Source of the DNA: Ureibacillus sinduriensis BLB-1 = JCM 15800
GTDB lineage: Bacteria; Bacillota; Bacilli; Bacillales_A; Planococcaceae
Direction: 5' to 3'
NCBI RefSeq assembly: GCF_000772955.1
Contig: NZ_JPVO01000052.1
Location: 173,309-237,308 of the forward strand
DNA length: 64,000 nt
Below the pieces are notes generated by a model that worked only from the letters and a program-made list of their open reading frames with translations, did no database searches and was not told the origin of the DNA. This document shows positions 20,077 through 29,260 of the stretch, piece by piece. Both the position numbers and the translations under genes were made by a program. The number at the start of each line of letters is the position of its first letter. Position 1 is the first letter of the stretch.

Positions 20077-20919
20077 TTATGCTAGTTCATATTTCTCCTG
20101 TAAAAAGGCGATACTATTTGTGATATGCGGCTCTTTCGTACTTTCCATTAGTATATTTATATAAGGTTTTCTCTTTTTAAGTTGCCGGAATACGGCATCA
20201 TAGTTTAATAGGCCGCTTCCAACCGGAACCATCACGATCTGGCCATCTTCCACGACAAAATCTTTGGCATGAAGCACGACAATCCGGTCCCCGAAAAGAC
20301 TCATCGCCTCGTCGATGACCTTCTCTTGTTCAGTGAAATTTTCCGGGCTTATGAAATTTGCCGGATCATAAATAACCTGCAGATGATTCGACGAAATATC
20401 ATCAAGCAGCCTTTTCATTCGTTGAGGTGTGTGGATGGGATGATTGATTCCGCCTTCGATTCCGACGATCACGCCGAACTTCTCGGCTTCTGCCACAAGC
20501 TCCCTTACACTTTCCACGACTTCTTCGTAGGGCGCTTCGCCAAAATTATCCTCGGTATAGCCCAATTCCGGTATAACGCTCCCTGTTTCCGTTCCTACGA
20601 TGCTGCAGCCTAAATCGCGGGCGTACCGAAGATGTTCTTTAAATTTTTCCAATTGTTTCGTTCGCTCGTTTTTATCAGGATGGATCATATTAATATAACA
20701 ACCAAGAACAGCAATTTTTATATTGTGCTGTGCAAATGACTGCTTTAAATGATGCGCCAACCCCGGTGTCAATGCCCCAGGTTCCGGATATAGTTCCGGG
20801 AAGGACTTTGCAATCGCCAGTTGGACCGAAGAAAGACCTTTTTCGGCAATTGCTTTCGGTAATTGCTGCAAAGACATTTTTTCCATATCATGTGCCCGTA
20901 TGCCTATATTCGCTTTCAT
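20077..20919 (-). CDS. Sugar phosphate isomerase/epimerase-like TIM-barrel protein
   Basis: 280 residues of the AP-endonuclease-2 / xylose-isomerase-like TIM-barrel superfamily. Typical pieces are GLSSVQLAIAKSFPE, IAVLGCYINMIHPD, GTETGSV, VIVGIEGGINHPIHTP, QVIYDPANFISPEN, VVLHAKDFVVEDG and INILMESTKEP, which carry the metal-binding Glu, Asp, His and Glu. It is the first gene of the uxaB-uxaA operon, with ribosome site GGAGGG. It could be an epimerase or isomerase for a uronate side intermediate. The exact reaction is not evident. Confidence 0.8.
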   Translation of the reverse strand: MKANIGIRAHDMEKMSLQQLPKAIAEKGLSSVQLAIAKSFPELYPEPGALTPGLAHHLKQSFAQHNIKIAVLGCYINMIHPDKNERTKQLEKFKEHLRYARDLGCSIVGTETGSVIPELGYTEDNFGEAPYEEVVESVRELVAEAEKFGVIVGIEGGINHPIHTPQRMKRLLDDISSNHLQVIYDPANFISPENFTEQEKVIDEAMSLFGDRIVVLHAKDFVVEDGQIVMVPVGSGLLNYDAVFRQLKKRKPYINILMESTKEPHITNSIAFLQEKYELA

Positions 20920-20943
20920 AAACGTCCCTCCGTATATCTAGTA

Positions 20944-20975
20944 AAAGCCGTATCAGTCCAGTTTGATACGGCTTT
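20944..20975 (-). promoter_or_regulatory. Perfect 12-bp hairpin in the leader of the TIM-barrel-uxaB-uxaA operon
   Basis: AAAGCCGTATCA and TGATACGGCTTT flank an 8-nt loop, 24 nt before the first start codon. On the minus strand TTTT follows. It could be a terminator/attenuator in the 5' untranslated region or an operator. A separate terminator already serves the upstream gene. Confidence 0.6.
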
Positions 20976-21181
20976 ATTTGGAATATGATCATAGTATATT
21001 TTTTGATAATTCTTACATATTGATTATATTAAACTATGTAAGGGGTTACAATTTCACCTCGGCAGATCCTTAAAATATCAAACGCTTTCCTTAAATTTTT
21101 ATACTATTGGTAAAAGCATACCGAAATAATAAGGTTTGTAACTGTCTTCCCAAAAACCCACCACTTTCCAATCCAAAGAAA

Positions 21182-21205
21182 AATGGGGGCTATTCACCCC
21201 CATCA
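21182..21205 (-). terminator. Terminator after the AraC-type response regulator gene
   Basis: ATGGGGG and CCCCCAT form a hairpin 10 nt past the stop, followed on the minus strand by a TTTTTC tract. Confidence 0.85.
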
Positions 21206-21214
21206 TCCGTCAGC

Positions 21215-22768
21215 TTATTTGAATTTTTTCTTGTATTCGGCCGGTGTATAACTCGTATACTTTTTAAAGCAAATACTAAAATATTGTGGATTGCTGTAGC
21301 CTACCTTTTCGGCAACTTCATAGTTTTTCAAATTTTCTTGGCGCAGCAATTCCATCGCTTTCTTCATACGCAATTCCAATAAATAATCCCCGAAATTAAA
21401 GCCCTTCTCCAACTTGAACAAGTTGCTCAAGTAAGGCGTGCTTACATGTATGAGCTTGGCGACTTTTTGCAACGTCAAATTGCTGTCGGCATAATTTTCT
21501 TTTATATATTGAATGGCCAAATCGACATGGCTTTTATAATCATTTTCTTCTTTTTGGTAGATAAGCTCGGACCACTGTTGAATGAGCCGCTTAATGATAT
21601 CCATCATTTCGGCCAAAGTATCGATCTCCATTACCTCTTTGAAAGCCTCGGTGGAGTTGAAACTTTTCAACTCTTCCTTGTTCCATTTTTCAATCTCGAA
21701 AAATAGCATTGTCATATACTTGAGCGTGAATACTTTCAAGTCCGCCAAGGAAACATTTTTATTTTCCACTACCCATTCAATGATTAAATCCAATGTCTCC
21801 AACACTTTCCCTGGCACACCTTGCTTTATTTGACTGGCTAATTTACTTTCTAGTTCCTGGAATATACCATCGGACTTTTTACCTTTCGGGACCGTATCTT
21901 CTATTGAAAACAGCTTGCCGGTCCCCATAATATGTCTCATATCCATCGCCATTCTCGCTTCAACATAGGAATGGCCGATTTCAAACAAATTTAGGTACGT
22001 TCTCCCCATCGTCATCGTCACGCTCTCATTGCTTGAAAGTTCATCGAATAAAACTTGGGCAAATTGTTTTTTCTGTACATCCCCTTCATCAAAAGATAAC
22101 AGGATGGCATATTCGTTATCCGCAGCACTCAATACCTCGCATTTTTCTTCATAAAAGAATAGCGACGCCATCTGCATCAGTTTTTCCTTAAATGTAAAAG
22201 AATGTGCTTCACTGACATACGTATAATTAATCAATATCAATGAATAAAATGCCCCTTCAAGTTGCACTCCGAGATTTGCCAGTTCCTTTTCGATGTCCAA
22301 TTGATCCTGTCCATTCTCCACTTTCCGGAAGAACTTCTGCTGTAAAATGGGCAATGAATTATCGATTTTTTTTTGTTTGTCGACGCCCTGTTCCCACTCA
22401 GTCACGGCATCTTTCGCTTTTTGCAGCAACGCCGAAGCGTCGACCGGTTTCAATAAATAGTCATACGCTTTTAGCTGAATGGCTTGTTGCGCATATTTAA
22501 AATCTTCGTAACCCGTCAAGAAAATAAAGCGGGTATCCGGTGTTTTATCTTTCAGCTGCTTCACCATATCGAGACCGTTCAAAAAAGGCATATTGATATC
22601 CGATATGACAACTTGCGGTTGTTCCCTTTCGATTAGCTCCAAAGCAATTTCCCCGTCACTTGCTTCGCCAGCAATCATGAAGCCGTTTTCCTCCCATGGA
22701 ATGGCTTGGCATATCCCCCTGCGAATGATTTTATCATCTTCCACGACAATCACTTTATACATCCTCAT
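21215..22768 (-). CDS. Two-component response regulator, YesN type (receiver plus AraC DNA-binding domain)
   Basis: 517 residues. The receiver domain opens with VIVVEDDKIIRRGICQAIPW; the phospho-acceptor Asp is in VVISDINMPFLNG (about 56) and the Lys in YDYLLKPVDA. A long middle region is followed by a C-terminal AraC helix-turn-helix pair (about 415-517; YIKENYADSNLTLQKVAKLI and VGYSNPQYFSICFKKYTSYTPAEYKK, quoted in part). The start follows the kinase stop at once. YesMN-type pairs control plant cell-wall sugar use in Bacillales, and this one stands between the galacturonate enzymes and the uptake genes it probably regulates. Confidence 0.92.
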   Translation of the reverse strand: MRMYKVIVVEDDKIIRRGICQAIPWEENGFMIAGEASDGEIALELIEREQPQVVISDINMPFLNGLDMVKQLKDKTPDTRFIFLTGYEDFKYAQQAIQLKAYDYLLKPVDASALLQKAKDAVTEWEQGVDKQKKIDNSLPILQQKFFRKVENGQDQLDIEKELANLGVQLEGAFYSLILINYTYVSEAHSFTFKEKLMQMASLFFYEEKCEVLSAADNEYAILLSFDEGDVQKKQFAQVLFDELSSNESVTMTMGRTYLNLFEIGHSYVEARMAMDMRHIMGTGKLFSIEDTVPKGKKSDGIFQELESKLASQIKQGVPGKVLETLDLIIEWVVENKNVSLADLKVFTLKYMTMLFFEIEKWNKEELKSFNSTEAFKEVMEIDTLAEMMDIIKRLIQQWSELIYQKEENDYKSHVDLAIQYIKENYADSNLTLQKVAKLIHVSTPYLSNLFKLEKGFNFGDYLLELRMKKAMELLRQENLKNYEVAEKVGYSNPQYFSICFKKYTSYTPAEYKKKFK

Positions 22769-24562
22769 TCAACCCCCCTGTTGTTTTGGAATGGTGATAC
22801 TAATGGTAGTGCCTTCCCCTTTTTCGCTGACAAATATCAGCCCGTACTCCTTCCCGAACTGGATTTTGATCCGTTCATTGACACTTTTCAGCCCGATGCC
22901 AATGACCTGGTTTTTTTCCTGGTACGGCGATGCCAATTCATCCAAAATGACTTGCATTCTTTCTTCATTGACTCCGTTGCCGTTATCGGAAACATCCAAT
23001 CGAATCGTTTCATCGATGGCATATCCCTTGATCGTGATCACCCCTTGACCACGTTTTTGCTTCACCCCATGATAAATCGCGTTTTCAATTAACGGCTGCA
23101 ATGATAACTTCACGATAGGATAGGAAAGAATTTCAGGATTCACATCGATTGTGTAGGAGAAGTCATCACCATACCTCATTTCTTGAATAAACAAGTAATT
23201 CCGTATATGCTCGATCTCTTCTTGTATTGTAATAACATCACTGCCCTTACTGATGCCGATACGGAAAAAGTTGGATAGCGCCGTGATCATCTGGCTCGCA
23301 TCTTTTGTCAGCCCCATATCACATAACCCTTTTATCGAATAAAGGGTGTTATAAAGAAAGTGCGGATTGATTTGTGATTGCATGATGGCAAATTCCAAGC
23401 GACGCTTTTCCTCTTGCTCCAGACGAATCTGATCCATCAAATGATGAATCCGATCCATCAAATCCGTAAATCCATTATGAAGCACCTTCATTTCTTCCGG
23501 GCCGGACATCTCTTCTTCCAGGATGAGATAATTTTCATCCACTCGAGCCATCTGCCTAGCCAATTTTTCAAATGGCTTCGACATCAATTTAATGACCAGG
23601 TTTGTCAATACCACAACCAATACGATCATGATCACCATCAGTGCAATCGTGAAATGCTTGATATAGTTTACCTTGCTCAGCAATTCCTCTTCGGGAACGA
23701 TTGCGGCGATTTTCCAATTATTCGTTTTGATTGTGTCATAGACAACAATCATTTTTTTATTGTTTTCATTTTCAAACGCAAACTGCCCTTGTTCTTTTTC
23801 CGAATTTTGCAGTTTTGATAGAGTATCTTTATTCAGCTTGTATCGACTGTCCAACACTTTCGATTCAAAAATGCCATCGGAGCTGATCAAGGTTAAATAC
23901 CCATTCTCGCCGATCAAGGAACGACTCAGGATGCCTTCGAAGAAATCTTCCCGCAAGTTGAATAACACAATCCCCTGGGCTGACGTATTATCAAATGTCA
24001 ATAACTTATAGGTGGATAATACATTGCTGTCCCCTTTAAAAATCGTATCTTCATGGATATTTCGCCAGTAAAAGTTCTCGCTCCCTTCCTCAAAGTTCCT
24101 GAAATAATCCTCATATTGGATAGCGGGATTGCTATTGTACTCACTATTGTGAAGAGAAAAATCGCCTTCATTCAAATCAATGAGCACCGATTCCAAAATC
24201 GAGTTGTAGCGCGAGTAAATAAGTTGCAAATTTTTATGTAAGGGTATGTAATCCTCCGGCGTAATTTCATCCTGTTCCTTTGCCAATAACCCCATAAGCC
24301 TGGAGTCGTAAGAAAGCGAAACAAGCTGCGAGAAAACATCCGATAACGTATAATCTAAGTAATTTTTTGTTTGAAAGATCGTATCCGTAATATTTTTGTA
24401 TGCGTTTTCTTCTATTTGTGCAGTTGCAAGCCTTGATGCGACCAAACCCGTTATAAAGATGCAGATGATGACAATCGGTAAATAGAGCGTATTAATTGTC
24501 GATTTAAAGGAATTGAGAACATATTTCCGAATAAAATGTTTTACGATACTTTTTGTCAACAC
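22769..24562 (-). CDS. Two-component sensor histidine kinase, YesM type
   Basis: 597 residues. Membrane segments lie near residues 22-44 and 300-322, with an extracytoplasmic Cache-like sensor between them. A HAMP domain (LVIKLMSKPFEKLARQMARV) comes next. The His_kinase block MQSQINPHFLYNTLYSIKGL has the phospho-His at about 395, and the ATPase boxes are PLIENAIYHG, VSDNGNGVNEE and GIGLKSVNERI. It would sense an external carbohydrate, possibly through a binding lipoprotein, and phosphorylate the adjacent AraC-type regulator. Confidence 0.93.
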   Translation of the reverse strand: MLTKSIVKHFIRKYVLNSFKSTINTLYLPIVIICIFITGLVASRLATAQIEENAYKNITDTIFQTKNYLDYTLSDVFSQLVSLSYDSRLMGLLAKEQDEITPEDYIPLHKNLQLIYSRYNSILESVLIDLNEGDFSLHNSEYNSNPAIQYEDYFRNFEEGSENFYWRNIHEDTIFKGDSNVLSTYKLLTFDNTSAQGIVLFNLREDFFEGILSRSLIGENGYLTLISSDGIFESKVLDSRYKLNKDTLSKLQNSEKEQGQFAFENENNKKMIVVYDTIKTNNWKIAAIVPEEELLSKVNYIKHFTIALMVIMIVLVVVLTNLVIKLMSKPFEKLARQMARVDENYLILEEEMSGPEEMKVLHNGFTDLMDRIHHLMDQIRLEQEEKRRLEFAIMQSQINPHFLYNTLYSIKGLCDMGLTKDASQMITALSNFFRIGISKGSDVITIQEEIEHIRNYLFIQEMRYGDDFSYTIDVNPEILSYPIVKLSLQPLIENAIYHGVKQKRGQGVITIKGYAIDETIRLDVSDNGNGVNEERMQVILDELASPYQEKNQVIGIGLKSVNERIKIQFGKEYGLIFVSEKGEGTTISITIPKQQGG

Positions 24563-24664
24563 AAACCTCCCACAGAATTTTAAATATTCACTCTAATTAC
24601 ACAATAACTGATTCTAGCATTCTGGTAAATAGATTTTCAAATAAGTCCTGGCTTTCAACAAAAA

Positions 24665-24703
24665 ATCGAATAAAATCCCCCTATTTTCCGAAGGATTTTA
24701 TTC
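24665..24703 (-). terminator. Terminator after the GH105 gene
   Basis: TCGAATAAAATCC and GGATTTTATTCGA form a perfect 13-bp stem downstream of the hydrolase stop. A T-rich tail follows on the minus strand. Confidence 0.85.
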
Positions 24704-24718
24704 GAACTTTTTGCCTGC

Positions 24719-25834
24719 CTATTTTTTCAGATCATGTAGTGCCATGCTCGCCAAGATGAAGGCACCCATACCGTGAAGGTCGTTTTCCGATGTCGGCCTG
24801 CCTACATAGTAATCATAAACACCGGCGGAAGTGCCGATACAAATTCCTTTAAGTGTGAATGATTCCTCGTTGTCCTCCACCATGTGCTCCAACAACCCTT
24901 CATATGCCTTATCAACTGCCGCATAATTGGATTCATCTGCAAGGCCATGTTTCAATGCCTTTGCAATCGTATACAAGAACAAGGAGGAGCAAGAAGATTC
25001 CAACCAATTATCCTGCCGATCGCCCTTATCCACGATTTGATACCACAATCCTGTCTGCTCATCTTGGTAAGAGACAAGAGCCGGAATCAATTGTTTCAAT
25101 GCTTGAATAATGTCTTCCTGTCCGCGTTTTTTATCGCCAAGCGCTTCCAAAATATCAATTAGTGCCGTGCCGTACCAGCCGACGGAACGTCCCCAGAACT
25201 CCGGTGAGCAGCCTGTTTTTGGATTTGCCCATGGCTGAATTTTTTTCTCATCCCACGCATGGAACAGAAGGCCCGTTTCCTCATCCTTCATATGTTGACG
25301 CATCAGCTGTTCCTGGCGCAATACAACCTGTTCCAAATCGGTTTCCTGGAAATGCTCCCCGTACATCAACATGAATGGTCCGGCCATGAATAAGCCATCC
25401 AGCCACATTTGGTATGGATATTTATCCTTGTGCCAAAAACCGCCCTCTGTCGTTCGATTGATCGTCAGCAGTAAATGACGCAGTTTTTTTGCAGCGATCA
25501 TATACTTCGAATCCTTCGTTGCTTCGTATAGTGGGAACAACAGGATCCCCGCCTGTACAGAATCAAGTTCATCACGCGCAAAGTAAAGATTTCCCTCTTC
25601 ATCAATCAAGCTATCAATATAGCCTTTCATATATTGGAAGTATTCTTCTTTACCCGTTGCTTCCCACACTCTCAGCATGCCGTATAAAAATACGCCTTGA
25701 TGATAGTGGAACGAGTTGGCTGGCGGCAGCTGTTCCGGCGTATATGTGTCCATAATGGCTTGACAGGCCTTTTCCGCCATTTCCAATGGGGTATTGACCC
25801 CAATGCTTTTCGATGTATTTGTCATATCTTCCAT
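24719..25834 (-). CDS. Glycoside hydrolase family 105, unsaturated rhamnogalacturonyl/galacturonyl hydrolase (YteR/YesR-like)
   Basis: 371 residues with no signal peptide, so cytosolic. The alpha6/alpha6-barrel family signatures include FHYHQGVFLYGMLRVWEATG (about 42-61), YPYQMWLDGLFMAGPFMLMYGE (quoted in part) with the catalytic Asp, and EFWGRSVGWYGTALIDILE. GH105 enzymes hydrate the 4,5-unsaturated uronate at the non-reducing end of pectin oligomers and release 5-keto-4-deoxyuronate, the KduI substrate. It is the last gene of the transporter operon. Whether it prefers rhamnogalacturonan or plain galacturonan fragments is not clear. Confidence 0.9.
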   Translation of the reverse strand: MEDMTNTSKSIGVNTPLEMAEKACQAIMDTYTPEQLPPANSFHYHQGVFLYGMLRVWEATGKEEYFQYMKGYIDSLIDEEGNLYFARDELDSVQAGILLFPLYEATKDSKYMIAAKKLRHLLLTINRTTEGGFWHKDKYPYQMWLDGLFMAGPFMLMYGEHFQETDLEQVVLRQEQLMRQHMKDEETGLLFHAWDEKKIQPWANPKTGCSPEFWGRSVGWYGTALIDILEALGDKKRGQEDIIQALKQLIPALVSYQDEQTGLWYQIVDKGDRQDNWLESSCSSLFLYTIAKALKHGLADESNYAAVDKAYEGLLEHMVEDNEESFTLKGICIGTSAGVYDYYVGRPTSENDLHGMGAFILASMALHDLKK

Positions 25835-25869
25835 ACTCCTTTACAAATCATTTTCTTGCATGGTGATGA

Positions 25870-25898
25870 GGGGTGTCCGAGCTATTCGGACACTCCCC
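25870..25898 (-). terminator. Hairpin between the sugar-binding protein gene and the GH105 gene
   Basis: GGGGTGTCCGA and TCGGACACTCCCC form a GC-rich stem with a 2-nt bulge just past the binding-protein stop. With no strong T tract it may lower read-through, or stabilise the binding-protein mRNA, which is usually needed in excess. Confidence 0.6.
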
Positions 25899-25904
25899 CA
25901 CATG

Positions 25905-27266
25905 TTACTTACCGAAATGCTCGGAGTACTGCTTTTGCGAGTCTTCAATTGCTTTTGCCCATTCATCCAAGAATTCCTGTGCAGTCGATTCCCCACTCAT
26001 AACTGCTTGCGTACCAGAATCCACAAGGTTATCTAAAATGGAACGATAATCCGGCAAGTAGAATGGAGGCTTGTATAAAATTGTGTTTGGATCATCATAT
26101 ACAGCAAATGCCGTTTGGATATGCGGTGAATTTTGGATCCAATCTTCCTTGATTACATCCGCATTTGTAGGAATCTGACCTACTTGCTCATTCCAGTAAC
26201 TTTGACTTTCAGCAGAGTTGATGAACTCTACAAATTTCCATGCAGCGTCAGGATTTTCGGTAGATTTGAAAATTGATAGGCCGATTGTATTTCCACCTTC
26301 AGCTACGTATTTGCCGTCTTCCGTTTTTGGCAATGGAATTGCTTGGAACTGGTTTTCTTCCAATGCTTTCTTATGTTCGCCGTAAGAACCGATATTATGC
26401 TGCACCATCGCTACAACACCTGTATCAAAACCTGCGATCATTTCTTTGTATCCATTTGTGATATCGCTTTTCGGTGTATATGTTTCATATAATGAAAGAT
26501 ACTTTTCTACAAATTCCACATTTTTTGGATCGTTGAGCGTAGATTTTCCATCTTCCGTTACATACTCTTCAAAACCGTTGTATGCAAACATTAAACGTTG
26601 CAACTGGAACGAACCACCTGCACCACCGCGGATTGTATATCCGTAGCGATTGTTTGCTTTATCCGTCATTTTTTCAACAGCCGTGAAAAACTCATCCCAA
26701 GTTTCCGGTATCTTTACGCCAGCTTCCTCAAACCAGTCCGGACGCACCCAAAGGACGTCCAAGTTTTGCGTATAAGGAATTCCGTAAAGCGCATTCCCTT
26801 GTACGATTTCTTTATTGAAATCAAGTGCACCTTGATTGATCAAGCCATTAAGCTCTGAATTCTCATAATAGTCATCCAATGGCAATAATGCTTCACGAAT
26901 GGAGAACTCCGGCAGCCAGCTTGTCTGCACCGACCCAACATCCGGCATATCATCCGCGGCAATTGCCGCATCCAGCTTGGATTTAGCCGAATCTTTCGGC
27001 AACCCTACATACTCGACATCAATTTTTGGGTTTTCTTCTTCAAATCGTTTAATCAACTCTTCCCAAATCGGTGTTCGTTGTGGCCCCGCATTTTCATCCC
27101 AAAACGTGATAGTAGCCGCTTCATCCGAACCGGAGCTTGATGTGCCGGCTGAAGATTTTGAGCTTGTTTCTTCTTCACCGTTGCATCCCGCCAAAACCAT
27201 GCCTGCTGCCAGTGTCCCCAATACAACCGACTGCCTCCACTTAATTCCCCATTTCTTTCCAAACAT
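25905..27266 (-). CDS. Sugar ABC transporter substrate-binding lipoprotein, copy 1
   Basis: 453 residues. The signal peptide has lipobox MVLAGCNGE (Cys about 28), followed by a Ser/Gly linker. It is an extracellular solute-binding family 1 fold: ITFWDENAGPQRTPIWEELIKRFEEENPKI (quoted in part), DMPDVGSVQTSWLPEF, DAAWKFVEFI. It delivers an oligosaccharide, probably oligogalacturonide given the neighbours, to the two permeases encoded upstream. It is closely related over its whole length to the second binding protein at 29.3-30.6 kb (shared VGLPKDSAKSK/EGFLKDSAKSK, RYGYTIRGGAG/RYGYSIRGGAG). Confidence 0.9.
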   Translation of the reverse strand: MFGKKWGIKWRQSVVLGTLAAGMVLAGCNGEEETSSKSSAGTSSSGSDEAATITFWDENAGPQRTPIWEELIKRFEEENPKIDVEYVGLPKDSAKSKLDAAIAADDMPDVGSVQTSWLPEFSIREALLPLDDYYENSELNGLINQGALDFNKEIVQGNALYGIPYTQNLDVLWVRPDWFEEAGVKIPETWDEFFTAVEKMTDKANNRYGYTIRGGAGGSFQLQRLMFAYNGFEEYVTEDGKSTLNDPKNVEFVEKYLSLYETYTPKSDITNGYKEMIAGFDTGVVAMVQHNIGSYGEHKKALEENQFQAIPLPKTEDGKYVAEGGNTIGLSIFKSTENPDAAWKFVEFINSAESQSYWNEQVGQIPTNADVIKEDWIQNSPHIQTAFAVYDDPNTILYKPPFYLPDYRSILDNLVDSGTQAVMSGESTAQEFLDEWAKAIEDSQKQYSEHFGK

Positions 27267-27287
27267 AAAACTTCCCCCTTTTTCTAA

Positions 27288-28124
27288 TTATCCTTTTACT
27301 GCTCCACCCATCCCATTGACCAAGTGCTTTTGTGCATAGGCAAATAATATGACCGCCGGTACTAAAGCGATAATGCTGCCTGCAGCCAACGCACCGTAAT
27401 TGACGTTGAACTCGCCCATCATTGTGCTGAGTCCCACCGGAAGAGTAAATTTGCTCTGCTGGTTTGTCAGCATCAATGCGATTAAGAATTCATTCCATGT
27501 ATAAATGAACGTAAATACCGCCGTTGCCACGATACCTGGCAATAGGAGCGGGAAGACCACAAAGCGGAGTGACTGTAATTTCGTGCACCCGTCAATCAGT
27601 GCGGCTTCTTCCAACTCTTTCGGTACATTTTTGATGAAGCCACTCATTAAGATTGTTGTAAACGGAATTTCAATCGCTGTATACGTTATGATCAGTGCCA
27701 ATGGATTGCTGATCAACCCCAGGTTCTTGAAGATGACGAATAACGGAATGATCATCATCGACCTTGGAATGAACTGAGTACAAAGCAGCATCAACAAGAA
27801 TGCTCTTTTCCCCTTGAATTCAAACCTTGCCAAAGCGTAGCCTGATAGAGTCGAGCAAATCAATACGACCACTACCGTGGAAATCCCTACAATCAAACTA
27901 TTTTTCATGAAGACCGCAAATCCGACGTTGTTCCAGGCCATTGCAAAATTTTCAACGGTAGGATTGATCGGTAAATATTGCAAAGGTCTTTGCACAATGT
28001 CCCCTTCGGGCTTAAATGCCGTATTCAATGTCCAGTACACCGGAAAAATGGTGAAGCTCAACATCATCGTCAACGGCAGATAGAATGTCAATAATCTATC
28101 AACCTTTTTATTTTTCGAGAACAT
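27288..28124 (-). CDS. Sugar ABC transporter permease (MalG type)
   Basis: 278 residues and six membrane segments. The binding-protein-dependent-transport EAA loop is EEAALIDGCTKLQSLRFVVFPLLLPG (quoted in part), near residue 190, with the conserved Gly at the ATPase contact. LMLCTQFIPRSMMIIPLFVI is typical of the MalG/AraQ subfamily. It is spaced 7 nt from the first permease and 21 nt from the binding protein. No ATPase is encoded in the operon. Confidence 0.92.
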   Translation of the reverse strand: MFSKNKKVDRLLTFYLPLTMMLSFTIFPVYWTLNTAFKPEGDIVQRPLQYLPINPTVENFAMAWNNVGFAVFMKNSLIVGISTVVVVLICSTLSGYALARFEFKGKRAFLLMLLCTQFIPRSMMIIPLFVIFKNLGLISNPLALIITYTAIEIPFTTILMSGFIKNVPKELEEAALIDGCTKLQSLRFVVFPLLLPGIVATAVFTFIYTWNEFLIALMLTNQQSKFTLPVGLSTMMGEFNVNYGALAAGSIIALVPAVILFAYAQKHLVNGMGGAVKG

Positions 28125-28131
28125 TCAGAAA

Positions 28132-29073
28132 TCACTCCTTTTCATAACGAGAAAGCCTCAAATAAAGAATCGCGAATACTAGTAAAATACCGAATGAAAT
28201 GACCGTAAGCGCCGATCCATATCCGAAGTTGCTTCCGTGCACTGCCAACTCCGCAATGTACATCGTTAACGTTGTCGTCGAGTGGGCAGGTCCACCGCCT
28301 GTTAAGTTGAATAACAGATCCACGTTATTGAATTCCCAAACGACCCGTAATAATGTAGTTAAAATAATCGTATTTTTTAATTGCGGCAGTGTAACGTAGA
28401 TGAATGTCTTCCATCTGTTGGCACCATCCACCCTGGCTGCCTCATACAATTCATTTGGAATGCTCTGCAAACCGGCAAGCAATGTGATGGCAAAGAATGG
28501 AATCCCCCTCCACAGCTCGGCGATCACCACCGCACCAAATGCTGTACTTGTGTTCGCCAAAAATGCCATTGGCTCATTGATCAGTCCGATTTTCATCAAT
28601 AAATCATTCAACACACCCATATGTTCATTGAACATAAGCGACCACATTACAGAAGCCAAAACACCTGAAATTGCCCAAGGAACGAAGGCGACAGCCCGGA
28701 TCATCCCCCGGAATTTAAATGTTTGGTTCAGCAATAAAGCCAAAATCATCCCGAATACCAACTGCAAGCCAACTTCGGAAACCACCCATTTCAAACTATT
28801 TAACAAGCTTGGGAAAAACAATTTATCTTGTGTAAATATTTGAACAAAGTTCTCGAGTCCAGCAAACCTGTTATAGTATGGTGCCGAAATATCATAATGT
28901 TGAACACTATAGTAAAACACCATTGCTATCGGGTAAAAAAGGAAACCCATAATAAAAAGGAATGATGGCAGAATGAATAGATAAGGAATTAATTTCTTTT
29001 TCGTGAATCTTTTCTTCTGCACCGCCTTGTTAATTTTTAATGCAGGTTCGTTTACTTCTTGGGAATAACTCAT
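28132..29073 (-). CDS. Sugar ABC transporter permease (MalF/UgpA type)
   Basis: 313 residues. A Lys-rich N-terminal tail precedes six membrane segments. The EAA loop is ELYEAARVDGANRWKTFIYVTLPQLK (quoted in part), near residue 222, and the C-terminal part has NLTGGGPAHSTTTLTMYI, which is diagnostic of UgpA/YtcP-type sugar permeases. It is the first gene of the transcription unit permease-permease-binding protein-GH105, with a cre-like site 32 nt before its start. Confidence 0.92.
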   Translation of the reverse strand: MSYSQEVNEPALKINKAVQKKRFTKKKLIPYLFILPSFLFIMGFLFYPIAMVFYYSVQHYDISAPYYNRFAGLENFVQIFTQDKLFFPSLLNSLKWVVSEVGLQLVFGMILALLLNQTFKFRGMIRAVAFVPWAISGVLASVMWSLMFNEHMGVLNDLLMKIGLINEPMAFLANTSTAFGAVVIAELWRGIPFFAITLLAGLQSIPNELYEAARVDGANRWKTFIYVTLPQLKNTIILTTLLRVVWEFNNVDLLFNLTGGGPAHSTTTLTMYIAELAVHGSNFGYGSALTVISFGILLVFAILYLRLSRYEKE

Positions 29074-29104
29074 CTCATTTCCTCCCTTCTGACTTTATTC
29101 TAAA

Positions 29105-29118
29105 TGAAAACGGTTTCG
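29105..29118 (-). promoter_or_regulatory. cre-like site upstream of the sugar permease genes
   Basis: TGAAAACGGTTTCG matches TGWAANCGNTNWCA at 13 of 14 positions, close to the likely promoter of the permease operon. Confidence 0.65.
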
Positions 29119-29225
29119 TAAAATATTCAAAATTTTAAGATTTTTATTCTAAATTTTAAGATTATTAACCTCGCAAATGAGATTCGCTCGAAAAATAGCA
29201 AAATTGCTATTTTATCGCATAAAAA

Positions 29226-29255
29226 AATACCTTGGGCAGCAACTCCCAAAGTATT
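29226..29255 (-). terminator. Terminator after the second sugar-binding protein gene
   Basis: AATACCTTGGG and CCCAAAGTATT form an imperfect stem five nt past the stop. A run of seven T follows on the minus strand. It separates the GH28-binding protein unit from the permease operon. Confidence 0.85.
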
Positions 29256-29260
29256 TCATC

